Below, piece by piece: positions 42,361-51,353 of a DNA stretch of 64,000 nucleotides (positions are counted from its first letter, which is position 1; each line of letters opens with the position of its first letter). The position numbers and the translations under genes are program-made. Under the pieces are notes generated by a model. That model searched no databases. It worked only from the letters and a program-made list of their open reading frames with translations, and had not been told where the DNA came from. The DNA comes from Actinocatenispora rupis (GTDB lineage: Bacteria; Actinomycetota; Actinomycetes; Mycobacteriales; Micromonosporaceae): positions 24,320-88,319 of the forward strand of contig NZ_BOMB01000047.1 of NCBI RefSeq assembly GCF_016861975.1, read 5' to 3'.

Positions 42361-42990
42361 GTGCGCACGCGCCTGATCCTGTCCCGGCACGGGCAGACCA
42401 CCTGGCACCGCGAGAACCGGTACGCGGGGGTCAGCGACGTCGACCTGACCGACACCGGTCGGCGGCAGGCCGAGGAACTGGGGGAGTGGTGCCGCCGGCA
42501 CCGCCCCGACGCCCTCTACGCCTCCCCCGTACGCCGGGTGCAGGAGACGATCGCCCCCGCCGCCGCCGCCACCGGCCTGCCCGTACACACCGAGGACGGG
42601 CTGCGCGAGGTGGACTTCGGCGTCGCCGAGGGCCGCACGCTCGCCGAACTGGACCCGAGCGTGGCCGCCGGGTTCCGGGCCGACCCGGAGGCGTACCCGT
42701 TCCCCGGGTCCGAGCCACCGTCGGACGCCGCGCACCGGGGCGCCGCCGCGCTGCGGGCGATCGCCGCCGAACGCCCCGGCGCCGACGTACTCGTGGTCGC
42801 GCACAACACGCTGCTGCGGCTGGCGCTGTGCGCGCTGGTCGGCCTGCCCGCCGGGCGGTACCGGGACGTGTTCCCGCGGCTGGACAACGGTGCGCTGAGC
42901 ACCATCGCGCTGTCCGCGGACGGCAGCGGCGGTGCCGCCATCGAGAGCTGGAACGTGCCGCTCGCCACCCCCATCACCAGGAGGACCTGA
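42361..42990 (+). CDS. Histidine phosphatase (phosphoglycerate mutase-like)
   Basis: A 209-residue member of the histidine phosphatase superfamily. RHG motif ILSRHGQTTWHRENRYAG carries the phospho-accepting His, followed by SPVRRVQETIAP and ADVLVVAHNTLLRLALCAL with the second His. Most likely a broad phosphatase or mutase acting on sugar phosphates. GTG 42361 has AAGGAGA 5 nt upstream. The stop overlaps the ATG of the binding-protein gene (TGATG), tying it to the importer. An intracellular phosphatase at the head of an importer operon is unusual. Confidence 0.85.
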   Translation: MRTRLILSRHGQTTWHRENRYAGVSDVDLTDTGRRQAEELGEWCRRHRPDALYASPVRRVQETIAPAAAATGLPVHTEDGLREVDFGVAEGRTLAELDPSVAAGFRADPEAYPFPGSEPPSDAAHRGAAALRAIAAERPGADVLVVAHNTLLRLALCALVGLPAGRYRDVFPRLDNGALSTIALSADGSGGAAIESWNVPLATPITRRT

Positions 42991-44417
42991 TGGCACCACC
43001 ACCCACGTCGGGGATGAGCCGGCGTTCGCTGCTGCGCGGCCTGGGCGCCGCGGGGGTGGCGGCCGCGGCCGCACCGGCGCTGGCCGGCTGTGTCGTGGAG
43101 AGTGCCGGCAGTGCCGGCGCCGGCTCCGGCAGCGCGGCCAACGAGGTCACCGGCGCGTTCGACTGGAAGCGCGCCAAGGGCACCACGATCCGCATCCTCC
43201 AGACGCCGCACCCGTACCAGCAGAGCTTCGCGCCGCTGCTGAAGGAGTTCACGGAGCTGACCGGGATCACGGTCGTGCCCGAACTGGTCGCCGAGGCCGA
43301 CTACTTCACCAAGCTCAACACCGAACTCGCCGGCGGCGCCGGCACCCACGACGTGTTCATGACCGGCGCGTACTTCATCTGGCAGTACGGGCCGCCCGGG
43401 TGGATGGAGGACCTGTACCCCTGGGTGCAGAACTCGTCCGCGACGAGCGCCGAGTACGACTTCGAGGACATCTACGAGGGGCTGCGCACCTCGACCCGCT
43501 GGGACTTCAAGACCGGCTCGCCGCTGGGGTTCGGCGGACAGTGGGCGATCCCGTGGGGCTTCGAGACGAACGTCGTGGCGTACAACAAGGCGCTGTTCGA
43601 CAAGCGGAAGATCAAGCCGGCAGAGACGTTCGACGACCTGATCCAGCTGGCGCACGACCTGACCGACCGGAAGAACAACCGGTACGGCATCGCGTTCCGT
43701 GGCTCGAAGTCATGGGCCACCGTGCATCCCGGCTTCATGACCCAGTTCACCCGGGAGGGCGGCAAGGACTTCACCGTGTCCGGCGGGAAACTGACCGCCG
43801 CGATGAACTCGCCGGCCGCGGTCGACTTCACGAAGAAGTGGGCGGAACTGGCGAAGGCGTCCGGGCCGAGCGCCTGGCCGACGTACGACTATCCACAGTG
43901 CACGATGGACCTCGGCAACGGCGTCGCCGCCATGGTGTACGACGCGGACTCCGCGACGTACCCGAAGAACAAGCCGGGGGCGAGCAAGGAGGCCGGGCAC
44001 CTCGGCTGGCACACCGGCCCGGCCGGCAAGGACGGCAGCTACGCCACGAACCTGTGGACCTGGTCGCTGGCGATGAACTCGGCGTCCAAGCACAAGCTCG
44101 CCGCGTGGCTGTTCATCCAGTGGGCCACCGGGAAGCAGGCGATGTCGAAGGCGGTCAAGCAGGGCGCGTTCGCCGACCCGACGCGCAAGTCGGTGTTCGA
44201 CGGGTCGTTCAAGCAGACGCTCGGCGCGTTCCCCGGCTACCTGGAGACGTTCGAGAAGGTGATCGGCTCGACGAAGATCCAGTTCACGCCGGAGAAGCAG
44301 TTCTTCGACGTGGCGGAGAGCTGGGCGGTCGGGCTCCAGCAGATCTACTCGGGCGCGGACGCGAAGTCCACTTTGGACAAGGTGGCCGCCACCGCGACGA
44401 AGGCCGTCAAGGGCTGA
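42990..44417 (+). CDS. Carbohydrate/polyol ABC substrate-binding lipoprotein
   Basis: A 475-residue extracytoplasmic binding protein (SBP_bac_1 type). It has a twin-arginine-like signal (SRRSLLRGLGAAGVAAA) and a lipobox LAGC, giving a Tat-exported lipoprotein. Core stretches are RILQTPHPYQQSFAPLLKEF, FGGQWAIPWGFETNVVAYNK and AAMVYDADSATYPKN. It gives specificity to the importer. ATG 42990 overlaps the phosphatase stop. It carries an exact GTCCACTTTGGAC at 44366-44378 with unusual codons. Confidence 0.9.
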   Translation: MAPPPTSGMSRRSLLRGLGAAGVAAAAAPALAGCVVESAGSAGAGSGSAANEVTGAFDWKRAKGTTIRILQTPHPYQQSFAPLLKEFTELTGITVVPELVAEADYFTKLNTELAGGAGTHDVFMTGAYFIWQYGPPGWMEDLYPWVQNSSATSAEYDFEDIYEGLRTSTRWDFKTGSPLGFGGQWAIPWGFETNVVAYNKALFDKRKIKPAETFDDLIQLAHDLTDRKNNRYGIAFRGSKSWATVHPGFMTQFTREGGKDFTVSGGKLTAAMNSPAAVDFTKKWAELAKASGPSAWPTYDYPQCTMDLGNGVAAMVYDADSATYPKNKPGASKEAGHLGWHTGPAGKDGSYATNLWTWSLAMNSASKHKLAAWLFIQWATGKQAMSKAVKQGAFADPTRKSVFDGSFKQTLGAFPGYLETFEKVIGSTKIQFTPEKQFFDVAESWAVGLQQIYSGADAKSTLDKVAATATKAVKG

Positions 44418-44430
44418 CGGGGGGCGGACG

Positions 44431-45348
44431 ATGAGCGCACTGTCCGACGAGACGGCCGCGCCGCCGAGCGTACCCGCCTGGCGCCGCGGCATCCGGCCGT
44501 ACCTGCTGTCCATCCCGGCACTCGCCGTCGTGGTCGGCATCCTGTATCCGTTCCTGTCCGGCGCGTGGTACTCGCTGCTGGACTACTCCGCCGGCAACAC
44601 GCACGTGAAGTCGGTGTGGTTCGCCAACTTCGCCGACGTACTCGGCGATCCCGGGCTGTGGCGCAGCGTCGGCGTGACCATCGAGTACGCGCTGCTCGCG
44701 ACGGTCGTGGAGACCGTGCTCGGTGTCGGCGTCGCGTTGCTGCTCAACCGGTCCACCCTGATCGGCCGGGTACTGGAGAAGGTGCTGATCCTGCCGTTGA
44801 TGGTCGCGCCGGTCATCGCGGCCACCATGTGGAAGCTGATGTTCGACACGAACTTCGGCATCCTCAACCACGTGCTCGGCCTCGGCCACACGTACAACTG
44901 GCTGAGCAAGGACCACGCGCTGTTCTCCGCCGTCCTGGTCGACGTGTGGGTGTACACGCCGTTCGTGGCGGTCCTGGTACTGGCCGGGATCCGTTCGCTG
45001 CCAAGGGAACCGTTCGAGGCGTCCGATGTGGACGGTGCGAGCTGGTGGTACATGTTCCGCCGGCTGATGCTGCCGATGATGTACCCGTACATCCTGGTCG
45101 CGGTGATCTTCCGGCTGATGGACTGCCTGAAGATCTTCGACATCATCTACGCGCTGACCGCCGGCGGGCCCGGCACCGTGACGACCACCCTGCAGATCAA
45201 CGCGTTCGAGGACTCGATCATCCACTTCGACTACTCGCGCGGTAGCACGTACATGTTCCTGTTGTGGGTGCTGGTGTTCGTGGCCGCCCGGTTCCTCGTC
45301 GGGGTGCTGACCAAGGCGCAGAAGCGCGCCGCCGGAACGGAGGGGTGA
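44431..45348 (+). CDS. Carbohydrate ABC transporter permease 1 (MalF-like)
   Basis: A 305-residue inner-membrane permease with six helices (first at YLLSIPALAVVVGILYPF) and the coupling loop EPFEASDVDGASWWYMFRRLMLPMM. It forms the polyol import pore with permease 2. The gap to the binding-protein gene is 13 bp, and its TGA overlaps the next ATG (TGATG). Confidence 0.9.
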   Translation: MSALSDETAAPPSVPAWRRGIRPYLLSIPALAVVVGILYPFLSGAWYSLLDYSAGNTHVKSVWFANFADVLGDPGLWRSVGVTIEYALLATVVETVLGVGVALLLNRSTLIGRVLEKVLILPLMVAPVIAATMWKLMFDTNFGILNHVLGLGHTYNWLSKDHALFSAVLVDVWVYTPFVAVLVLAGIRSLPREPFEASDVDGASWWYMFRRLMLPMMYPYILVAVIFRLMDCLKIFDIIYALTAGGPGTVTTTLQINAFEDSIIHFDYSRGSTYMFLLWVLVFVAARFLVGVLTKAQKRAAGTEG

Positions 45349-46217
45349 TGGCACGACGTGTCCTCGGGCCCGGCCAGAAGCGGGTCAGCGCCGGCGGCGT
45401 CGCCGCCGACACCGTCACCGTGCTGTGGTTCGTCTTCGCGCTGTTCCCGATCGTGTGGATGTTCCTGCTGTCGTTGAAGAACAACGTCCAGCAGACCTCC
45501 ACGTACTTCGGGTTCACGCCGACGTGGACGAACTACCTCACCGTGCTCGGCAGCAAGGGCGAGCAGCTCACCAGCGTCGACTTCAAGTCCGCGGTGCTCA
45601 CCAGCGTACTGGCCTGCGCCGGCGCGACCGCCGTGTCGCTGGTGGTCGGCATCCCGGCGGCGTACGCGGCGGGACGCTGGAAGTACAAGGGCTCCGAGTC
45701 GCTGATGTTCCAGATGCTGTCGTTCCGGTTCGCGCCGGAACTGATGGTCATCGTGCCGCTGTTCGTCATCTACCACTACCTGCACCTGTTCGACACCACC
45801 GTCGGCCTGATCTGGGTCCTGCAACTGGTGACGATGCCGCTGGTCGTCTGGATCCTCCGCTCGTACTTCCAGGACCTGTCACCGGAACTGGAGCAGGCCG
45901 CGCTGCTCGACGGGTACACCCGGGTGCGCGCGTTCTTCACCGTCGCGCTTCCGTTGGTACGGCCCGGGATCGCGGCGGCGGCGCTGCTGGCGTTCATCTT
46001 CGCCTGGAACAACTACATCTTCCCGCTGATCCTCACCGACTCGAACGCCACCACGGTCACCGTCGCGGTGACCAAGTTCCTCGGCGGCGGCGGCCAGGCG
46101 TACTACAACCTGACCGCGGCGGCGGCGCTGCTGGGCGTGCTGCCACCCCTGGTGCTGGCGCTGTGCATCCAGCGGTACCTGGTCCGCGGGCTCTCCTTCG
46201 GGGCGGTGAAATCCTGA
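45348..46217 (+). CDS. Carbohydrate ABC transporter permease 2 (MalG-like)
   Basis: A 289-residue permease with a hydrophobic first helix (VLWFVFALFPIVWMFLLSL) and EAA loop ELEQAALLDGYTRVRAFFTVALP. ATG 45348 and the stop at 46217 overlap both neighbours (TGATG), so the whole importer is translated as a coupled unit. It belongs to the polyol/sugar class of MalG-like permeases. Confidence 0.9.
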   Translation: MARRVLGPGQKRVSAGGVAADTVTVLWFVFALFPIVWMFLLSLKNNVQQTSTYFGFTPTWTNYLTVLGSKGEQLTSVDFKSAVLTSVLACAGATAVSLVVGIPAAYAAGRWKYKGSESLMFQMLSFRFAPELMVIVPLFVIYHYLHLFDTTVGLIWVLQLVTMPLVVWILRSYFQDLSPELEQAALLDGYTRVRAFFTVALPLVRPGIAAAALLAFIFAWNNYIFPLILTDSNATTVTVAVTKFLGGGGQAYYNLTAAAALLGVLPPLVLALCIQRYLVRGLSFGAVKS

Positions 46218-47311
46218 TGGCAAGCCTCACCCTCGACGGCATCACCAAGTCGTACGGGAAGACGCGGGCGCTGACCGAGCTGTCACTGACGGTCGCCGAC
46301 GGCGAGTTCTTCGTCATCCTCGGCCCGTCCGGCGCCGGCAAGACGACCACGCTCAAGTCCGTCGCCGGGCTCGAACCGATCGACGCCGGGACCGTCCACA
46401 TCGGAGGGACGGACATGACCGGGGTCGAGCCGTACCGGCGGAACGTGGCCATGGCGTTCGAGAGCTACGCGCTCTACCCGCAGAGGACGGTGTTCGACAA
46501 CCTCGCCTCGCCGCTGCGGTCCGGCCGGACCGGCACGTACACGGCGGAGCAGCAGCAGAAGCGGATCGGCGAGGTGACCGACACGCTCGGCATCTCGCAC
46601 CTGCTGCAACGCTTCCCCCGCGAACTGTCCAACGGGCAGCGGCAACGCGTCGCGCTCGGCCGGGTCCTCGTCCGGCCCGCCGGCGCGTACCTGCTGGACG
46701 AGCCGCTGTCGCACCTGGACGCCAAGCTGCGCGCCGCGATGCGCGCCGAACTCAAGCAGCTCGGCGCGATGTCCTCCACCACCACCCTGTACGTCACGCA
46801 CGACTACCAGGAGGCGCTGGCGCTCGGCGACCGCATCGCCGTACTGCGCGCCGGTCGCGTCGTCCAGGTCGGTACGGCGGCGGAGATCTGGTCCCGGCCG
46901 GTGGACACGTTCGTCGCCCGCGCGCTCGGCCAGCCGGAGATGACGCTGCTGTCCGCGACCGTCCACGATGGACGGATCCGTACCGCGGACGGCGCGGTCG
47001 ACGTGGCCGCACCGACCGGCCTGCCCCGCGGTGACGTACTGCTGGGGCTGCGGCCGCGGGCGGTGGGCCTCGGTCACCGCGACGACGCGCTGACCGTCGA
47101 CGGCACCGTACGGCTGGCGGAACGGTTGGGGCGCCTCGTCGAGCTGACCGTCCGAAGTGGAGACACCGACGTCGTCGCGGTCGTCGAGAGCGCCGCCGCG
47201 CCGGCCGAGGACAGCACCGTGACCCTGTCCGTACCGACCGGCGAGGTGCACGTGTTCGTCGGTGACCGCCGCTGGGGATCCCTGGCGGGCAAGGAGGACC
47301 ACGATGCCTGA
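46217..47311 (+). CDS. Carbohydrate ABC ATPase A (first of two)
   Basis: A 364-residue MsmK/UgpC-class ATPase: Walker A GPSGAGKTTT, signature LSNGQRQRVALG (Asn replaces the usual first Gly), Walker B YLLDEPLSHLD, H-loop VTHDY and a C-terminal TOBE-like domain. The Q-loop reads MAFESYALYP, with Glu where Gln normally senses the nucleotide. The next gene encodes a second, different ATPase with the same change, so the motor is probably a heterodimer, as in glycerol GlpST-type importers. The stop overlaps the next start by 8 nt. Confidence 0.9.
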   Translation: MASLTLDGITKSYGKTRALTELSLTVADGEFFVILGPSGAGKTTTLKSVAGLEPIDAGTVHIGGTDMTGVEPYRRNVAMAFESYALYPQRTVFDNLASPLRSGRTGTYTAEQQQKRIGEVTDTLGISHLLQRFPRELSNGQRQRVALGRVLVRPAGAYLLDEPLSHLDAKLRAAMRAELKQLGAMSSTTTLYVTHDYQEALALGDRIAVLRAGRVVQVGTAAEIWSRPVDTFVARALGQPEMTLLSATVHDGRIRTADGAVDVAAPTGLPRGDVLLGLRPRAVGLGHRDDALTVDGTVRLAERLGRLVELTVRSGDTDVVAVVESAAAPAEDSTVTLSVPTGEVHVFVGDRRWGSLAGKEDHDA

Positions 47312-48392
47312 GCCCCTGGTCCTCGACCGGCTGCGCAAGACGTACCGCACCCGCGGGCGCGAGCCGTTCGAGGCGGTACGCGGGATCGACCTGGACGTCG
47401 CGGCCGGTGAACTCGTCGCGCTGCTCGGCCCGTCCGGCTGCGGCAAGACGACCACGCTGCGGATGATCGCCGGGCTGGAGACCGTGACGGCGGGCGACAT
47501 CCGCATCGGCGGTAAGTCCGTACCGGACCTGCCGCCGGGCAAGCGCAACCTCGGCGTCGGCTTCGAGAGCTACGCGCTCTACCCGCCGCTCACCGTGCGC
47601 GAGAACCTGGCGTACGGGCTGAAGGCGCGCAAGGTCCGCGACGCCGACGCCCAGGTCGACACGCTCGCCGCGCGCCTGGAGATGACCGAACTGCTGCCGA
47701 TGCGGCCGTCCGGGCTGTCCAGCGGCCAGAAGCAGCGGGTCGCGCTGGCCCGCGCGCTCATCCGCAAGCCACCGGTACTCCTGCTCGACGAGCCGCTGTC
47801 GCACCTGGACGCCTCGGCCCGCCAGCGCGTCCGCCGCGAGCTTCGTACGCTGCAACGCGAGTTCGGGTACACGACGATCGTGGTGACGCACGACCAGCTG
47901 GAGGCGCTCACCCTGGCCGACCGGATGGCGGTCATGGACGCCGGTGTGATCCAGCAGTTCGGCACGCCGGACGAGATCTTCGACGACCCGGCCAACCGGT
48001 TCGTCGCCGACTTCGTCGGGGAGCCCACCATGAACCTCGTCGACGGGGTCGTCGAGCGCCGCTCCGGCGGCACCGTCGTCCACCTCGGTACGGCCGGGTT
48101 CCTCGCCACCGCGGCCACCGGCGCCACCGACGGCGCGACCGTGACCGTCGGCGTACGCCCGCAGGACTGCGTGTCCGCCGACGACGGCGCCGGCCTCGGC
48201 TGCACCGTCCGCGTCTTCGAGAACCTGCTGGAGTACGGCATCGGCACGCTCGACGCCCCCGGGGTCGAGGCGCCGCTGGTGGCGCAGACCGTGCCGGACG
48301 CGGGCTGGAGTACCGGGGACGCGGTGCGGATCGCGGCGCCGCCCGAGCGGGTGTACCTGTTCGACCGCACGTCCGGCGAACGGATCCGCTGA
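47304..48392 (+). CDS. Carbohydrate ABC ATPase B (second of two)
   Basis: A 362-residue ATPase with Walker A GPSGCGKTTT, signature LSSGQKQRVALA, Walker B LLLDEPLSHLD, H-loop VTHDQ and a regulatory C-terminal domain. Its Q-loop is GFESYALYP, again Glu for Gln. AGGAGG (47292-47297) precedes ATG 47304, which overlaps ATPase A. It is the last gene of the importer unit and converges with the DeoR gene. Confidence 0.9.
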   Translation: MPEPLVLDRLRKTYRTRGREPFEAVRGIDLDVAAGELVALLGPSGCGKTTTLRMIAGLETVTAGDIRIGGKSVPDLPPGKRNLGVGFESYALYPPLTVRENLAYGLKARKVRDADAQVDTLAARLEMTELLPMRPSGLSSGQKQRVALARALIRKPPVLLLDEPLSHLDASARQRVRRELRTLQREFGYTTIVVTHDQLEALTLADRMAVMDAGVIQQFGTPDEIFDDPANRFVADFVGEPTMNLVDGVVERRSGGTVVHLGTAGFLATAATGATDGATVTVGVRPQDCVSADDGAGLGCTVRVFENLLEYGIGTLDAPGVEAPLVAQTVPDAGWSTGDAVRIAAPPERVYLFDRTSGERIR

Positions 48393-48407
48393 CCCCGTCC
48401 GGTTGTC

Positions 48408-48456
48408 CCCTGCTCCGACCGCCCGCCCCCTGTGGCTCCGGGTGATCGGAGCAGGG
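48408..48456. terminator. Inverted repeat between convergent ATPase B and DeoR genes
   Basis: CCCTGCTCCGA (48408-48418) and TCGGAGCAGGG (48446-48456) form an 11-bp perfect stem with a 27-base loop, between two convergent stop codons. It is a plausible bidirectional terminator. No T tract is seen. Confidence 0.5.
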
Positions 48457-48515
48457 CAGCGGCAGAGCGGAGCTGGCGCCGGGCGATCGGTGCAGCGGGA
48501 ACCGTGCCGCCGGTG

Positions 48516-49307
48516 TCAGACCGGGGCGGCGACGATCAGCTCGATGTCGTGCTGGCGTACCTCGGCCTCGTCGTCCGGGTCGAGCCCGGCGTCGGTGACG
48601 AGCAGGTCGAAGTCGTCGAGCCGGCCGAGCAGGTGCGGCGCCGGCCGCCCGAACTTCGCGTGGTCGATCATCAGCACCGTACGCGCCGCATGCTCGATCA
48701 TCGACCGGCGCACCATCAGCGTCGCCTCGGACCGGTGGTAGCAGGCGCCGTCGAGTACCGCGGTGGTCGACATGAACAGCACGTCGGCGTGCAGCGCGCG
48801 CACCGCGTCGATCGTCTGCACGCCGTAGCAGCCGTCCTGGATCCGCTGGTACTGACCGCCCAGGACGATCAGGTCCACACTGGACACCTCGCCGAGCTGC
48901 GCCACCACCGGCAGGAAGTTCGTCGCCACGGTCAGCGGCGCGCGCTCGATGAGGTGCGGCACGAGCGCCATCGCGGTCGTACTGTCGTCCAGGAACACGG
49001 TCTGCCCCTGGTGCACCTCCGCCGCCGCGGCCGCCGCGATCGCCGCCTTCTCCAGCCGCATCGCCTTCGTACGGTCCGGGACGCTCGCGGTCAGCAGCGC
49101 CGACGGGTTCGCCGTCGCGCCGCCCCGCAGCTTGATCAGCCACCCCTCGGTGACCAGCGCGTCGAGGTCCCGGTGCACGGTCATCACGCTGACCCCGTAC
49201 GCCCGGGCCAGCTCGTCGACCCGCGCGAAACCGTCCGCCAGGATCTGCCGCCGGATCCGCTCACGCCGCTCCAACGGCGCCACCCGACCGTTGTCCACCT
49301 CCGCCAC
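48516..49307 (-). CDS. DeoR-family transcriptional regulator of the polyol cluster
   Basis: A 263-residue regulator. N-terminal HTH is RRERIRRQILADGFARVDELARAYGVSVMTVHRDLDAL, followed by the DeoR sensor domain with TVFLDDSTTAMALVPHL and VLFMSTTAVLDGACYHRSEA. It would sense a phosphorylated sugar intermediate and repress the polyol units. GTG 49307 is chosen. TACGCT about 7 nt upstream suggests a leaderless message. It sits at the end of the cluster, convergent with the importer. An exact GTCCACACTGGAC lies inside it (48873-48885). Confidence 0.85.
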   Translation of the reverse strand: MAEVDNGRVAPLERRERIRRQILADGFARVDELARAYGVSVMTVHRDLDALVTEGWLIKLRGGATANPSALLTASVPDRTKAMRLEKAAIAAAAAAEVHQGQTVFLDDSTTAMALVPHLIERAPLTVATNFLPVVAQLGEVSSVDLIVLGGQYQRIQDGCYGVQTIDAVRALHADVLFMSTTAVLDGACYHRSEATLMVRRSMIEHAARTVLMIDHAKFGRPAPHLLGRLDDFDLLVTDAGLDPDDEAEVRQHDIELIVAAPV

Positions 49308-49415
49308 GCCCCCAGCGTACGGCCAGGGTAGGCCGGCCGGTGACACCCGGGGGCGCCGCGCCTCAGCCGTCCGCAGGCTCCTGACCGCTCAGCGGCAGGC
49401 AGGCTCGTGCACCGC

Positions 49416-50186
49416 TCAGCGGTCGGGAGGCGCTTGGAAGGCGATGAACCGGGCGCCGAACGGGTCGGCCACCCCCACCATCCGGCCGAACGGCGTGTCC
49501 CACGGCTCGCGGAACACCTGCCCGCCGAGCTTGCCGACGGTCGCCGCCGTACCGTCCGCGTCGGCCACGCCGAAGTACGTGAGCCAGCGGGGTGGCGGGT
49601 CGTCGGCGGTGGCGAGCCGGCCGCAGACCTCCCGGCCGTCGGTCTTCCACACCGTGTAGTCCATGGTCACGTCTGGCAGCGGGTCCTGCGCCTCGTACGA
49701 GAAGACCGCCTGGTAGAAGCGGTCCGCGGCGGCGCCGTCCGCGGTGACCAGCTCGCACCAGCCGACCGCGCCCGGCTCGTCGCGCCGCGCCGCGCCGACG
49801 AACCCCTCCGCCTGCCAGAAGCCGATGCCCGCGCCGGTCGGGTCGAACACGTACGCCATCCGGCCGGAGCCCGGGATGTCCATCGGACTGAACGCCACCC
49901 GGCCGCCGGCACGTTCCGCGGCGGCGAGCGCGGCGTCCACGTCCGGGGTCGACAGGTACACGCCCCAGACGGGCGGCATGTCCTCGCTGCCGGGTGGCGG
50001 CGGCGACAGCGCGGCCACCGGCGCGCCGTTCAGCATGCACATCGTGTAGTGGCCGAACTGTTCACCTTGGTCGACGAAGGTCCACCCGAACACCGGCCCG
50101 TAGAAGTCCTGGGCGGCCCGCGGGTCGGCGACCGTGACGTCCGACCAGCAGGGCTCACCCTGCGCGTACGTGCTGCGCTCGGCCAT
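49416..50186 (-). CDS. Two-domain VOC/glyoxalase-like protein
   Basis: A 256-residue protein of two similar VOC halves. The first begins CWSDVTVADPRAAQDFYGPVFGWTF and the second VGWCELVTADGAAADRFYQAVFSYEA. Each ends with a DPTG or DPFG turn (VFDPTGAGIGFWQ, GVADPFGARFIAF). Typical metal-binding positions are only partly kept, as in many binding or resistance proteins of this type. ATG 50186 has GGAGG 5-6 nt upstream. Function unknown. Divergent from pirin. Confidence 0.85.
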   Translation of the reverse strand: MAERSTYAQGEPCWSDVTVADPRAAQDFYGPVFGWTFVDQGEQFGHYTMCMLNGAPVAALSPPPPGSEDMPPVWGVYLSTPDVDAALAAAERAGGRVAFSPMDIPGSGRMAYVFDPTGAGIGFWQAEGFVGAARRDEPGAVGWCELVTADGAAADRFYQAVFSYEAQDPLPDVTMDYTVWKTDGREVCGRLATADDPPPRWLTYFGVADADGTAATVGKLGGQVFREPWDTPFGRMVGVADPFGARFIAFQAPPDR

Positions 50187-50351
50187 GGTGCCCTCCGATC
50201 CGCTCGGTTCCCCGGACCAGCGTGCCACCGGCGCCGGGCCCGCGGGCCGCGTTCGGCGAAGCCGGCGCGCCACCCGCCGTACGATCGGCGGTGTCCCACC
50301 AGCGCGGCCGGTCGCAGGGCCCCGGCCGGGGGGACCGGAACGGGGGCGGCG

Positions 50352-51317
50352 ATGAGCAACCTGGACACCAGACCGGACGAGGTCGTCTGCGGCGGACGCC
50401 GGGCGGTGCCGGCCGAGCCGGTGCACGAGACGCTGCCCGGCCGCGAGGTACTGCTGGGGGAGAGCACCGTGGTGCGCCGGCTGCTGCCGACGCTGGGCCG
50501 GCGGCTGGTCGGCGCCTGGTGCTTCCTCGACCACTACGGCCCCGACGACATCGCCGACGCGGCCGGGATGCAGGTGCCGCCGCATCCGCACACCGGGCTG
50601 CAGACGGTGAGCTGGCTGCTCGACGGCGAGGTGCTGCACCGCGACAGCCTCGGCTCGCTCGCCACGATCCGGCCGGGTGAGCTGGGCCTGATGACCGCGG
50701 GCGCGGCGATCGCACACTCCGAGGAGTCGCCACCGGTGCATCCGGCGCTGCTGCACGGCACCCAGCTGTGGGTGGCCCTGCCCGACGCGGACCGCCACGT
50801 ACGTCCGGCGTTCGAGCACCACCCCGACCTTCCCGTACTGACCGAGCGGGGTCTCAGCGCCACCGTGCTGCTCGGTACGCTGGCCGGCGCCACCTCGCCG
50901 GGCACCACGTACACGCCGCTGGTGGGGGCGGACCTGACGCTGGCCGCCCGCGCCGCGACCCGGCTGCCGCTCGAACCGGACTTCGAGTACGCGGTGCTGT
51001 CGGCGGCCGGCGCGGCGGAGATCGACGGCGCGCCGCTCGCCCTCGGCGCCCTGATGTACCTCGGCACCGGCCGTACCGAGTTGCCGATCCGTACCGACGC
51101 GGCGGCGCGGCTGCTGCTGCTCGGCGGCGAACCGTTCGCGGAGCAGATCGTGATGTGGTGGAACTTCGTGGCCCGCAGCCACGACGAGATCGCCGCGGCG
51201 CGTGCCGAGTGGGCCGACGGCGGGCGGTTCGGCACCGTGCACGGCTACCACGGCGAGCGGCTGCCGGCGCCCGCGCTGCCCGCCACGCAGCTCAAGCCCC
51301 GCGGCCGTACCCGCTGA
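50352..51317 (+). CDS. Pirin family protein
   Basis: A 321-residue bicupin. The pirin N-terminal cupin has HPHTGLQTVSWLLDGEVLHRDS, with the His pair and Glu-containing metal site, and GAAIAHSEES further on. Known pirins are redox- or iron-linked regulators or quercetinases. The C-terminal domain carries AEQIVMWWNFVARSHDEI, the pirin hallmark. ATG 50352 is preceded by GGGGGCGGCG. It diverges from the VOC gene and heads a short co-directional row (GNAT, YceI). Confidence 0.88.
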   Translation: MSNLDTRPDEVVCGGRRAVPAEPVHETLPGREVLLGESTVVRRLLPTLGRRLVGAWCFLDHYGPDDIADAAGMQVPPHPHTGLQTVSWLLDGEVLHRDSLGSLATIRPGELGLMTAGAAIAHSEESPPVHPALLHGTQLWVALPDADRHVRPAFEHHPDLPVLTERGLSATVLLGTLAGATSPGTTYTPLVGADLTLAARAATRLPLEPDFEYAVLSAAGAAEIDGAPLALGALMYLGTGRTELPIRTDAAARLLLLGGEPFAEQIVMWWNFVARSHDEIAAARAEWADGGRFGTVHGYHGERLPAPALPATQLKPRGRTR

Positions 51318-51353
51318 CGCCCCGACAGCACCCGGAAGGAACGGAAACCGCTG

